A DNA stretch of 64,000 bases from Kribbella sp. VKM Ac-2569 (GTDB lineage: Bacteria > Actinomycetota > Actinomycetes > Propionibacteriales > Kribbellaceae): assembly GCF_004216905.1 (NCBI RefSeq), contig NZ_SGXJ01000006.1, positions 248,001 through 312,000 on the forward strand, in the 5' to 3' direction. The translations under genes were made by a program, and so were the position numbers. The notes under the pieces are model-generated. The model did not search any database. It was not told the origin of the DNA and worked only from the letters and a program-made list of their open reading frames with translations. Numbering within the stretch: the stretch's first letter is position 1; every line of letters begins with the position of its first letter. This document shows, piece by piece, positions 16,739-24,534 of the stretch.

Positions 16739-18233
16739 TCCGGAAGGCGGCCGTGAGGACGATCGCGCCAAGCAGGACGATGGCCGCGGCGACGCCGGCC
16801 GCGGTGTGCATGGCGTGGACGAAGGCGTCGTTCGCGAGTTGCACCAGGTCGGGGCGGTGCAGTGCGCCGGCCGCGTGGCGGGTCGCCTCGGCCGACGTAC
16901 CGATCGCCTCCTCGTTCGGCAGGCCGGTCAGGGCGGGCGCGATCTGGTGCTGGTACGTCGACGACACGACGGTCCCGAGTACGGCGACACCCAGCACGCT
17001 GCCCACCTGGCGCAGGGCGTTGCTGACCGCGGAGCCGGCCCCGATCCGATCCATCGGGAGCGTCGCCATCACGGCCGCGGTCGTCGGCGCGACGGTCATA
17101 CCGATCGCGAGTCCAGCGAGGCCGCCGATGATCCCGATCACCAAGAGCGACGTGCTGACGTCGTACGTGAGGTTGAGCGCGAAGCACGCTGCGAGGGTGA
17201 GGACCGCCGTACCTGACACCTTCGCGACACCGAGCCGCGCGGCCAGCCGGGCACCGAGTGGGGCGCCGACGACCACGCCCATTGCCCCGGGCAACGACAT
17301 CAGGCCCGCGTCCAGGGCGCTCATGCCGCGGGCGCCCTGGAGGTAGAACGCGAGGTAGAAGGCCTGCCCAGTAATGGTGAGGAAGACCGCCGCCAGCGAG
17401 AGGTTGCCCGCCGCGAACCGGCGATTGCGGAACAGGCGCGGGTCGAAGCTCGGCTCGGGTTCGCGCCACTCGGAGTACAGGAATCCGGCGAGCAGCACGA
17501 GGCCGGCGCCGATGCTTGCCCAGACCTGCCAGCGATCCCAGCCGCCTTGGTGACCGCCTTCGATCAGCCCGTACGACAGGCCGAGCAGTCCCAGCGTGGA
17601 CAGGCCGAGGCCGAGCGGGTCGAGCCGGCGGCGCTGCGGGCTGCGCGGGTTCGGGAGTACGACGGCGGCGCCGATCAGACCGAAGGCGACGATCGGCAGG
17701 TTGATCGTGAAGACCGAACCCCACCAGAAGTGATCGATCAGCACCCCGCCGAGCACCGGCCCGACGGCGACGCCGACACCGGCCGACGACGACCAGACCG
17801 CGATCGCACCGGCCCGGCGCTCCGGCGGGAAGGTCCAGCCGATGATCGCCATCGACGTGGGCATGATCAGCGCACCGCCGAGCCCCATGGTCGCGCGGGC
17901 GAGGATCAGGCCGGCCGGGTCGGTGGCCCACGCTGCCCAGGCGGAGGCGATGCCGAAGATCAGCAGGCCGAGCATCAGGACGGTTCGGTGGCCGTAGCGG
18001 TCCCCGAGGGCGCCGGCCAGGAACAGGGCGGTGGCGAACAACAGCGAATAGATGCCGACGGCCCACTGCAGCTGGCCGGGCGTGGCGCCGAGACCCGCTA
18101 CGGGATCGGCGAGGCGTTCGAGAGCGATACCGAGGACGGTCGAGTCGATCCAGATCAGGACGGCCGAGACGACCAGGATCGCGAGGATGCGGCGCTGGTG
18201 GATTGGACCTTGCGGGGGGTCGATCGCAGACAC
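16674..18233 (-). CDS. MFS multidrug exporter, DHA2 family (14 membrane segments)
   Basis: A 519-residue major facilitator protein. Motif A is GALGDRYGHRTVLM after TM2, and motif C of antiporters is visible as GVAVGPVLGGVLID in TM5; about 14 hydrophobic segments place it in the DHA2/EmrB group of proton-driven drug exporters. The GTG start at 18233 follows AGGAG; the far longer in-frame extension crosses the MarR gene and is not coding. The C-terminal tail after FRIP is read from palindromic repeat copy A. It is divergent from a MarR gene over a perfect operator, so it is probably drug-inducible. Confidence 0.93.
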   Translation of the reverse strand: MSAIDPPQGPIHQRRILAILVVSAVLIWIDSTVLGIALERLADPVAGLGATPGQLQWAVGIYSLLFATALFLAGALGDRYGHRTVLMLGLLIFGIASAWAAWATDPAGLILARATMGLGGALIMPTSMAIIGWTFPPERRAGAIAVWSSSAGVGVAVGPVLGGVLIDHFWWGSVFTINLPIVAFGLIGAAVVLPNPRSPQRRRLDPLGLGLSTLGLLGLSYGLIEGGHQGGWDRWQVWASIGAGLVLLAGFLYSEWREPEPSFDPRLFRNRRFAAGNLSLAAVFLTITGQAFYLAFYLQGARGMSALDAGLMSLPGAMGVVVGAPLGARLAARLGVAKVSGTAVLTLAACFALNLTYDVSTSLLVIGIIGGLAGLAIGMTVAPTTAAVMATLPMDRIGAGSAVSNALRQVGSVLGVAVLGTVVSSTYQHQIAPALTGLPNEEAIGTSAEATRHAAGALHRPDLVQLANDAFVHAMHTAAGVAAAIVLLGAIVLTAAFRIPRPSQSPDQEATTPERAGIG

Positions 18234-18246
18234 GAAGTCTCCTATG

Positions 18247-18303
18247 ATTGACAGGACCCTGACGAGGTTTTCCATCGTCCTCGATTGACAGGAACCTGTC
18301 AAT
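18247..18303. promoter_or_regulatory. MarR operator region between exporter and regulator
   Basis: A perfect 20-bp palindrome, ATTGACAGGAACCTGTCAAT, lies at 18284-18303. The same left arm ATTGACAGG recurs at 18247-18255 with a degraded right arm. Both lie between the divergent MFS and MarR starts and would let one MarR dimer repress both promoters; the full site is 24 bases from the MarR ATG. Site-regulator pairing is inference. Confidence 0.75.
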
Positions 18304-18326
18304 CTCCTTTTCGGCAGAATGTGCTC

Positions 18327-18758
18327 ATGGATCCCACTGACGAGACCGGCTGTGTGACGTTCCTGGTGCGGCACGCCTGGCTGAGCATGCGATCCGCGCT
18401 CGCGGTCGCGCTCGACGAGCACGGCCTGTCGGTCCAGCAGTACGGCACGTTGCTGTGCGTCCGCGAGGCGCCGGGACTCACCGTGGCCGAGGTCGGCCGC
18501 GTGGTCGGCACGACGCGACAGTCCGCGAACGAGCTGATCACCGGGATGGAGCGGGCCGGCCTGGTCGAACGGCGGCCGAACCCGAAGGACCGCCGTACCC
18601 AGCAGGTGCATCTCACCCCCGGCGGCGAACGCCGGCTGGCCGAGGCGGCCCCGGCGATCCGCAAGGTCGAGGACGAACTCGAGGGCACGTTCAGCGCAAC
18701 TGACCGCGCCACCGCGCGCGCCTGGCTTGCCCACATGGTCACGGCCGTCGAGGGTTAG
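18327..18758 (+). CDS. MarR-family transcriptional repressor
   Basis: A 143-residue MarR regulator: dimerisation helices at both ends, and a central winged helix (LTVAEVGRVVGTTRQSANEL, then MERAGLVERRPNPKDRRTQQ with the wing DRR). It likely represses the adjacent DHA2 exporter and itself through the palindrome just upstream, and releases DNA on binding an exported drug or phenolic compound. The ATG at 18327 is preferred; a GTG two codons earlier and a TTG inside the operator are alternatives. No strong ribosome site is seen. Confidence 0.92.
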   Translation: MDPTDETGCVTFLVRHAWLSMRSALAVALDEHGLSVQQYGTLLCVREAPGLTVAEVGRVVGTTRQSANELITGMERAGLVERRPNPKDRRTQQVHLTPGGERRLAEAAPAIRKVEDELEGTFSATDRATARAWLAHMVTAVEG

Positions 18759-18762
18759 GGGC

Positions 18763-19914
18763 ATGCGCGCACACGCTGAGCGGTTGAACGGCCTCGGTAC
18801 GACGATCTTCGCGGAGATGTCCGCGCTGGCGGTGGCGACCGGATCGGTCAACCTCGGCCAGGGCTTCCCGGACCGCGACGGGCCGGACTCACTGCTTGAG
18901 GACGCGATCGCGGCGATCCGGGCCGGCGCGAACCAGTACGCACCGGGTCGTGGGGTACCCGCGCTGCGGCAGGCGATCGTCGACCACCAGAAGCGGTTCT
19001 ACGACCTCTCGTACGACCCGGACACGCAGGTCCTGGTCACCACCGGCGCGACCGAGGCGATCGCGGCCGCGCTGCTCGCGTTCGTCGAGCCCGGTGACGA
19101 GGTGATCGCGCTGGAGCCGTACTACGACTCGTACGCGGCAGGGATCGCCTTCGCCGGCGGACGGCGCGTACCAGTGACCCTGCGAGCACCGTCGTACCGG
19201 CTGGACCTCGACGAACTGCGCGCCGCCGTCACACCGCGGACGAAGGTGCTGCTGATCAACTCACCGCACAACCCGACCGGGACCGTCCTCAACGACGAGG
19301 AATTGCGCGGCATCCGCGACGTCGCCCTCGAACACGACCTGATCGTCATCACGGACGAGGTCTACGAACACCTCGTGTACGACGGGACGCACCGGCCGCT
19401 CGCGACGTACGACGGGATGGCGGACCGGACCGTGTCGATCAGCAGCGCTGGAAAGACGTTCGCGGTCACCGGATGGAAGATCGGGTGGGTCACCGGTTCG
19501 TCTGAGGTGGTGACGGCGGTGACCACCGCCAAGCAGTTCCTCACCTTCACGTCGGGCGCGCCTTTCCAGCCGGCTGTCGCGAACGCCCTTGCCCTGGGCA
19601 CCGATTACTACGACGCCCTGCGCGCCGACCTCCAGTCCCGCCGCGACCTGCTGGCAACCGGCCTGGCCGACCTGGGCTTCGAGGTCCACCTCCCCGCCGC
19701 CACCTACTTCATCACCACCGACATCCGCCCCCTCGGCCACACCGACGGCATCGAATTCTGCCGCATGCTCCCCCAACGAGCCGGCGTAGTAGCCATCCCC
19801 CACCAAGTCTTCTACGACAACCCCGAACCAGGCCGCCCCTTGGTCCGCTGGGCCTTCTGCAAACAACCCGAGGTACTACAAGAAGCCCTGACCCGCCTCC
19901 AGAAGCTGAGTTAG
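18763..19914 (+). CDS. PLP-dependent class I aminotransferase (DapC-like)
   Basis: A 383-residue fold-type I aminotransferase. The PLP lysine is Lys231 in SSAGKTFAVTGWKIGW, the cofactor Asp and Tyr are in VITDEVYEHLVYDG near residue 198-207, and NSPHNPTG is at 166-173. Similarity of layout (MSALAVATGSVNLGQGFPD) is to actinobacterial N-succinyldiaminopimelate aminotransferase (lysine/peptidoglycan pathway) and to kynurenine/methionine aminotransferases; I cannot separate these from sequence alone. It follows marR by four bases. The TAG overlaps the TAA of the convergent membrane protein gene. Confidence 0.88.
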   Translation: MRAHAERLNGLGTTIFAEMSALAVATGSVNLGQGFPDRDGPDSLLEDAIAAIRAGANQYAPGRGVPALRQAIVDHQKRFYDLSYDPDTQVLVTTGATEAIAAALLAFVEPGDEVIALEPYYDSYAAGIAFAGGRRVPVTLRAPSYRLDLDELRAAVTPRTKVLLINSPHNPTGTVLNDEELRGIRDVALEHDLIVITDEVYEHLVYDGTHRPLATYDGMADRTVSISSAGKTFAVTGWKIGWVTGSSEVVTAVTTAKQFLTFTSGAPFQPAVANALALGTDYYDALRADLQSRRDLLATGLADLGFEVHLPAATYFITTDIRPLGHTDGIEFCRMLPQRAGVVAIPHQVFYDNPEPGRPLVRWAFCKQPEVLQEALTRLQKLS

Positions 19915-20375
19915 CGGTGGTTGAACCAGAGTTTGGTGGGGCGTTGGAGCATGAGGGTCAGGAGGGTGACGTGGATGGCTAGGCCCAGGAGGCTTGCCGG
20001 TAAGGCCATTACGCCGCCTGCGATACCGAGGGCTGCTACGGCGATCAGGACGTAGCGGGACCAGGGGCGGCGTTTGCGGAGGTAGAGGGCGGGGACGAGG
20101 TAGACGACGGCGCAGACCAGCGCGGCCGCGACGGCGACCGGGGTGTTGCCGCGGGAGCCTGTGAGTACCTCGGAGATCTGGCCGCCTGCGGACGTCAGGG
20201 CTAGCGCCGCCAGCAGCAGGCACATCGCGCCCAGCCCGGCGGAGATGACCGCGGCGACCGTCACCTGCTTGGGTGTCGCCGCCTGGTAGCTGTGCGTGTC
20301 CGGCACCGCACCGAACAGTCCGCTGTACGGCCCCGGCCCACCATCAACCGGCTCGTCACCACGCTGCTCAGCCAT
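19911..20375 (-). CDS. Small integral membrane protein of unknown function
   Basis: A 154-residue protein with an acidic, Gly/Pro-rich cytoplasmic N-terminus of about 35 residues and four hydrophobic segments (VTVAAVISAGLGAMCLLLAA; VAVAAALVCAVVYLVPALYL; VLIAVAALGIAGGVMALP; LLGLAIHVTLLTLML). A basic loop RKRRPWSRY lies between segments two and three. I recognise no specific family beyond actinobacterial hypothetical membrane proteins. The ATG at 20375 (MAEQRGDEP) is chosen over the longer frame, which would run towards the divergent reductase gene. Confidence 0.75.
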   Translation of the reverse strand: MAEQRGDEPVDGGPGPYSGLFGAVPDTHSYQAATPKQVTVAAVISAGLGAMCLLLAALALTSAGGQISEVLTGSRGNTPVAVAAALVCAVVYLVPALYLRKRRPWSRYVLIAVAALGIAGGVMALPASLLGLAIHVTLLTLMLQRPTKLWFNHR

Positions 20376-20477
20376 CCGCTTCCTTCCACGACCCCCGCCC
20401 CGATCCTCCCAGATCACCAAAACCGATTCCTTTCTCACGCGCGGCCGGTCTATTCACCAAAGACCGGAAGGAGCAGC

Positions 20478-21029
20478 ATGCGCAAGATCATCGCCTCGGC
20501 GCTGATGACGCTCGACGGAGTCGTAGAGGACCCAGGAGGCTACAGCGGTACGGCGTACGGCGGCTGGGCGCAACCGTACTTCGGCCAGGAATCGGTGCGT
20601 CTGTCCATCGAGAAGCTGGCGACCTGCGACTACTTCCTGTGTGGGCGGCGTACGTACGAGATGTTCGCCGCCGCCTGGGGAAACGCCGACGGGCCGTACG
20701 CCGATCGTCTGCGAAGCCTGCCCAAACTCGTTGCCTCCAGCACCTTGACCGGGAAGCTGACGTGGAACGCGACACTGCTGGAAGGCGATGCGATCGCTGC
20801 TCTCCGGCAGATCAAGAAGGAGGACGGCGGCGACATCATGATGTACGGCAATCCGGCGCTCCTGCGCAGCCTGCTGGAGCACGGCCTGGTCGACGAGCTG
20901 GAGATCATGCTGCACCCGCTGGTGCTGGGCACGGGTCAGATGCTGTTCGCGGAACGCACCGAGCTGAAACTGGTGCGTCAGAAGACGCTGCAATCAGGCG
21001 TTCTGGTGTTGACCTACGAACCTGCATAG
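20478..21029 (+). CDS. Dihydrofolate reductase-like protein (RibD C-terminal domain)
   Basis: A 183-residue protein with the RibD_C/DHFR-like fold: MRKIIASALMTLDGVVEDPG at the N-terminus, CDYFLCGRRTYEMFAAAW, DIMMYGNPALLRSLLEHGLVDEL and MLHPLVLGTGQMLF in the family order. Such stand-alone proteins probably use NADPH to reduce an unknown small molecule. They are not the folate enzyme. The ATG follows a GAAGGAG site. A strong hairpin follows the stop and separates it from the convergent surface-protein operon. Confidence 0.9.
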   Translation: MRKIIASALMTLDGVVEDPGGYSGTAYGGWAQPYFGQESVRLSIEKLATCDYFLCGRRTYEMFAAAWGNADGPYADRLRSLPKLVASSTLTGKLTWNATLLEGDAIAALRQIKKEDGGDIMMYGNPALLRSLLEHGLVDELEIMLHPLVLGTGQMLFAERTELKLVRQKTLQSGVLVLTYEPA

Positions 21030-21034
21030 ACGAA

Positions 21035-21061
21035 GGGGCCTGGTCGGATTGACCAGGCCCC
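21035..21061. terminator. Bidirectional hairpin between convergent genes
   Basis: GGGGCCTGGTC (21035-21045) and GACCAGGCCCC (21051-21061) form a perfect 11-bp stem with a 5-base loop, directly after the DHFR-like stop and before the end of the convergent 873-residue gene. No T-run follows, as is common in high-G+C actinobacteria. Confidence 0.8.
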
Positions 21062-21077
21062 AACACGTCAGCGAACC

Positions 21078-23699
21078 TCAGGAGGTGGCGCGCCTGCGGA
21101 AGAGGCTGGTGGCGCCGATGGCGGCACCGAAGACCGCCAGGCCGGCGAGAAGGCGGATCCAGCTGCGGTCGCCTTCACCGGTGGCCCCGGCCAGCTTGAG
21201 CGAGTACGCCGTTGCGCCGGCCGCACCCTCGGGAGCACCGAAAGGCATTGACTCGGTCTTGGCGCGGTCGGCGCCGGCGGAAAGCAGGCTGTAGCGGCGG
21301 CCGAAGTCGCGTGCGGTGTCGGCGCCGTTCTTGGTCAGCACCTTCGCACCTTCCTTCGAGAGCCGGCCGGCGCCGTCGGGGATAGCGGGCGCTTGTTCGG
21401 TGGCGGTGGTGAGACCGTCTGCCAGCTTGCCCGAACCCTCGGCCGCGGAGCCAATGCCGGTCGCCAGATCCTTGGAACCCTGCGCCAGCTGGTCCGAGCC
21501 GGTCTTGGCCTGGCCGACGCCGTCGGCCAGTTTGCCCGTACCGCCGGCCAGCAACCCGAGCCCGTTGCCGAGCTGCCCGGTGCCGTTCGCCAGCACGCCG
21601 GCACCTGCTTTGAGCTTGCCAGTGCCGGTGGACAGCGCACCCGCTCCCGTGTCGAGCTGGTCAGCGCCGTCCGACAGCTGGGTGAGGCCGGCCAGCAGCG
21701 TTTTACCACCTGCCTGGATCTGTCCGATGCCACCCTGCAGCCCGTTGACCCCACCACGCAGGGTCTTCTTGGCCGGCGTGTCCTTGGAAGTGCCGATGCC
21801 GCCCTGGACGCTGGCAACCACTCCGGACACCAGCTGAGTCACACCGGCATCCACCGCCATGAGTCCCTGCATCAGACCGGGCTCCGAGTCCGGGCAGCCC
21901 GCGACCCGGTTGTCGAGCCCGCACTGCAGCTGCGCAATACCTGGTACGGCGCGCTGGGTCAGCCGGCCCTTCAGGTAAGCGAGCGCAGCCTGCAGTCTGG
22001 CGGAATCCGGCAGCGGCTTGTCCAGATCGGGCACCGGGTCACCCATCGAGCCCATCTGGGCGATCACCGAGTCGAGGATCATCTTCTTGACCGGATTGGT
22101 CTCCGGCCCGACGTTCAGCGCCCCGGCCGGCCCGTTCAGCTGCGCGGCAGCGGCGCCATAGCAAGCCTCGTCGTACGTTCCGGCCGGCTTGCCCTTGCTG
22201 ACCGCAGTGAGCGCGTCCGCCGCACAGTGCACGCCACCGCGCATCTTGTCGATTCCCGGACCGGAGGCCGCGAGCTGCTTCTTCAGCGTCTCCAATCCGC
22301 CGAGCAGCGTTCCCTCGGTTCCGACCGAGCCGATCCCCGCGCGGAGCTGTGCCACGCCGTCGTGCAGGCCTTTGGCCTTGGTGGGCAGTTGGCCGATGCC
22401 GCCGTACATCTGACCGAGCCCGTCCTCGACGCTCTTCAGCCCGCCGCTGACCTGGTTCAGTCCGTCGATCAGGGCAGGAGCCTTGCCGGTGGCCTCGTCC
22501 AGGCCGGAGGCGAGTTTGCCGGTGCCGGTCTTCAGCCGGCCAGCACCTGCGGCAAGGTCCTTCGCGCCTTTCTGCAGCTCACCCGCGCCCTTGTCCAGCT
22601 TGTCCGCACCCTTGGCGGCCTCGCCGGTCTTCGTGCGTAGCAGAGATGCACCTGACTCGAGCTCAGCCATGCCGTCGGCCAGCCGCGACGCACCGCCCGA
22701 GAGCTTCGTGGCACCAGGCGCGGCCTGGTTGGCGAGGCCTTCGTTCAGGGTCTTCGCACCGGCGTTCAGCTGGAGCAGGCCGGAGAGCAGCTTCTGGGCG
22801 CCGTCCCGCAGCCGGATCAGGTTCGAGTCGAGCGTCGTACCGCCCTCGACCAGGTCTGCGCCCTTCTCTGCGCCGCTCTGATACCCGGAGACCGCGGTCT
22901 TGAACGACGGGCTTTCCAGCGGGCTGACCGGCAACGCGGTCAGCTCGGCCTCGGGGACGATCGCGTCCTTGACCTCGGCCGCCCAGCCGAACTCCGCGGT
23001 CGCGGCGCCGACGGGCGGGAACAGCGTCGCGGTGAAGCTCAGCTTCGTACCGCCCTTGCCGTCGCCGGCCTTGTTCGCCTCGGCCGAGGTGACATCAGCG
23101 AATTCGGGCGGCAGCACAGTCGTCAGCTGACCGACCATCGGGATGACGACGTCGGCCTCCTCGACGACCTGCTTGCCGTACCCATCGGTGATCGTCACCG
23201 ACTCGGTCTTGGCCGTGGTGTTCTCCACGACGTAGTGCGCCTCCAGCCGGCCCTTCTTGCCGACGACGTCACTGGGCTTGGACAGCTTCTTGCCGTTCAG
23301 GGTGTAGGTGACGGCGATCTTGATCGGCAGCTTCTTCTTGTCGAAGTCACTGACGGTGCGAATCCGCTGCTCTCCGTCCACCGACAGGTCCACAGCCATC
23401 TTGCCGTGCTCGACCGAGAAGCCGCCGAAGCTGTCCAGGTTGCGCAGGCTGTCGGTCGACACCGGGTTGGTGAGTTTCACCTTTCCGGTGCCGGCAAAGG
23501 CGAGTTGCTCGTAGATGCGGGCGCCTTCGACCTTGCCGCTGGGGTCGAGTCTGGCCTGCACAGTCTCGGTGTTGGTGACCGTGACGGGTCCGGCGGAGAG
23601 TGCGCTCGACGTGGCCAGCGCCGGGGACGTCGACAGGACGAAAGCGGAGGGGACGGCGATGACGACAGCCAGTCCCCGGGTGATGCGTCGGGCGGTCAC
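21078..23699 (-). CDS. Large secreted, membrane-anchored protein with X3-Leu-X2-Gly heptad repeats
   Basis: An 873-residue protein: signal peptide (1-30, ending ALATS), a beta-rich region at about 40-290, then two long blocks of degenerate heptads with Leu and Gly at fixed places (GASRLADGMAELESGASLL; GTGKLKAGAGVLANGTGQLG) at about 300-480 and 640-800, a spacer between them with four Cys, and a C-terminal membrane helix (LLAGLAVFGAAIGATSLF) followed by RRR. The repeats match the X-X-X-Leu-X-X-Gly heptad type (TIGR03057) found in YhgE/Pip-like proteins. The topology implies a long filament outside the cell. Its GTG overlaps the stop of the upstream membrane protein. Confidence 0.85.
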   Translation of the reverse strand: MTARRITRGLAVVIAVPSAFVLSTSPALATSSALSAGPVTVTNTETVQARLDPSGKVEGARIYEQLAFAGTGKVKLTNPVSTDSLRNLDSFGGFSVEHGKMAVDLSVDGEQRIRTVSDFDKKKLPIKIAVTYTLNGKKLSKPSDVVGKKGRLEAHYVVENTTAKTESVTITDGYGKQVVEEADVVIPMVGQLTTVLPPEFADVTSAEANKAGDGKGGTKLSFTATLFPPVGAATAEFGWAAEVKDAIVPEAELTALPVSPLESPSFKTAVSGYQSGAEKGADLVEGGTTLDSNLIRLRDGAQKLLSGLLQLNAGAKTLNEGLANQAAPGATKLSGGASRLADGMAELESGASLLRTKTGEAAKGADKLDKGAGELQKGAKDLAAGAGRLKTGTGKLASGLDEATGKAPALIDGLNQVSGGLKSVEDGLGQMYGGIGQLPTKAKGLHDGVAQLRAGIGSVGTEGTLLGGLETLKKQLAASGPGIDKMRGGVHCAADALTAVSKGKPAGTYDEACYGAAAAQLNGPAGALNVGPETNPVKKMILDSVIAQMGSMGDPVPDLDKPLPDSARLQAALAYLKGRLTQRAVPGIAQLQCGLDNRVAGCPDSEPGLMQGLMAVDAGVTQLVSGVVASVQGGIGTSKDTPAKKTLRGGVNGLQGGIGQIQAGGKTLLAGLTQLSDGADQLDTGAGALSTGTGKLKAGAGVLANGTGQLGNGLGLLAGGTGKLADGVGQAKTGSDQLAQGSKDLATGIGSAAEGSGKLADGLTTATEQAPAIPDGAGRLSKEGAKVLTKNGADTARDFGRRYSLLSAGADRAKTESMPFGAPEGAAGATAYSLKLAGATGEGDRSWIRLLAGLAVFGAAIGATSLFRRRATS

Positions 23700-24295
23700 G
23701 CACGGTCTCCTTCGGTCGAGGCAAGCTCACGGGTGTCGTCGGCCGGAACCCAGGCATCTTCTTCGGTCGGCTCGTCGGGTGGAACCTCGGAACGCTCAGC
23801 GGCCGGCGCCGGTCGCGGCCGCTGGAGCGAGGTCGCCAGGAACCCGAGCCCGGCCGCCAGCAGTACGCCGGTGGCCGCCGACGGCGACTGGGCCAGGAAG
23901 GCCGGGCTGTCCGCGGTATAGGTCTCCTCGTACACGGCGACCATCGCGGCAGCGCCGAGCAGTAAGGTCCACAACGGGATCCGGTCGGCCGAGCCGGCCG
24001 TGAACGCCACGCACACGGCCACGACGGCGACGGCCGCGACGGCGCGGCCGGACGCCGAGTCAGGCAGATAGAGCGCCCGTACGGCGAATCCGAGCCAGGC
24101 GACGAACAGCCCGATCAAGAAGCCGGCCGCGCGCATCGCCGGCGTGCGATCCTGCACCAGCCCCACCACGCCGCCCAGTGCCCCGCCGACCAGTGCCACG
24201 TGCTGCGTATCCAGACCGAGAGCTTCCCCGACCAGACACAACAGACACGCGACGACGGCCAGCAGCGCACCGGATACCAGGGTGCTGCGCTGCAT
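23696..24295 (-). CDS. Integral membrane protein of unknown function
   Basis: A 199-residue protein with about five hydrophobic segments (LVSGALLAVVACLLCLVG; VALVGGALGGVVGLV; AGFLIGLFVAWLGFAVRAL; AVAAVAVVAVCVAFTAG; LWTLLLGAAAMVAVY) and an acidic, disordered cytoplasmic tail of about 45 residues (PPDEPTEEDAWVP). The ATG at 24295 follows GGAGGA. It overlaps the heptad-repeat protein by GTGA and is first in a two-gene operon, so it may help export, anchor or regulate that surface protein (inference). I recognise no family. Confidence 0.75.
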   Translation of the reverse strand: MQRSTLVSGALLAVVACLLCLVGEALGLDTQHVALVGGALGGVVGLVQDRTPAMRAAGFLIGLFVAWLGFAVRALYLPDSASGRAVAAVAVVAVCVAFTAGSADRIPLWTLLLGAAAMVAVYEETYTADSPAFLAQSPSAATGVLLAAGLGFLATSLQRPRPAPAAERSEVPPDEPTEEDAWVPADDTRELASTEGDRA

Positions 24296-24355
24296 TGAGT
24301 CCTCCACTCACTGTGGGACTCCGGGGACCCCCCGCCGGAAAATCCAAGTTTCAGG

Positions 24356-24379
24356 TACTTGAACTACTGTTCAGTACTT
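24356..24379. promoter_or_regulatory. Near-palindrome upstream of the membrane/surface protein operon
   Basis: TGAAC (24361-24365) and GTTCA (24370-24374) are perfect inverted arms with a 4-base spacer, flanked by GTACT on the left and GTAC on the right, which is out of register by one base. It is 61-84 bases upstream of the operon's ATG, a plausible operator for a TetR- or MarR-type regulator not present here. Confidence 0.35.
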
Positions 24380-24491
24380 TGCTGACGGACGTTCCTACCA
24401 AGCAGTAACCATTGGTTTCAAGAGCGGAGAGATACCGACTGGAAACTGCCCGAAGTTCAAGTGTTTGAAGGCATTCCAGGACAATGCAAAA

Positions 24492-24520
24492 GCCGGGCCG
24501 GTCAGGGAGACCGGCCCGGC
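24492..24520 (-). terminator. Rho-independent terminator of clpB
   Basis: A 12-bp perfect stem, GCCGGGCCGGTC / GACCGGCCCGGC, with a 5-base loop lies 15 bases after the clpB stop. On the minus strand the stem is followed by TTTTGC, so it has the T-run of an intrinsic terminator. Confidence 0.85.
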
Positions 24521-24534
24521 TCGAGCAGTGATCG

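Noticed and set aside
18234-18851. N-terminal extension of the MFS gene
   Set aside because: It crosses the MarR gene and its operator on the opposite strand; the GTG at 18233 with AGGAG gives a normal MFS N-terminus.
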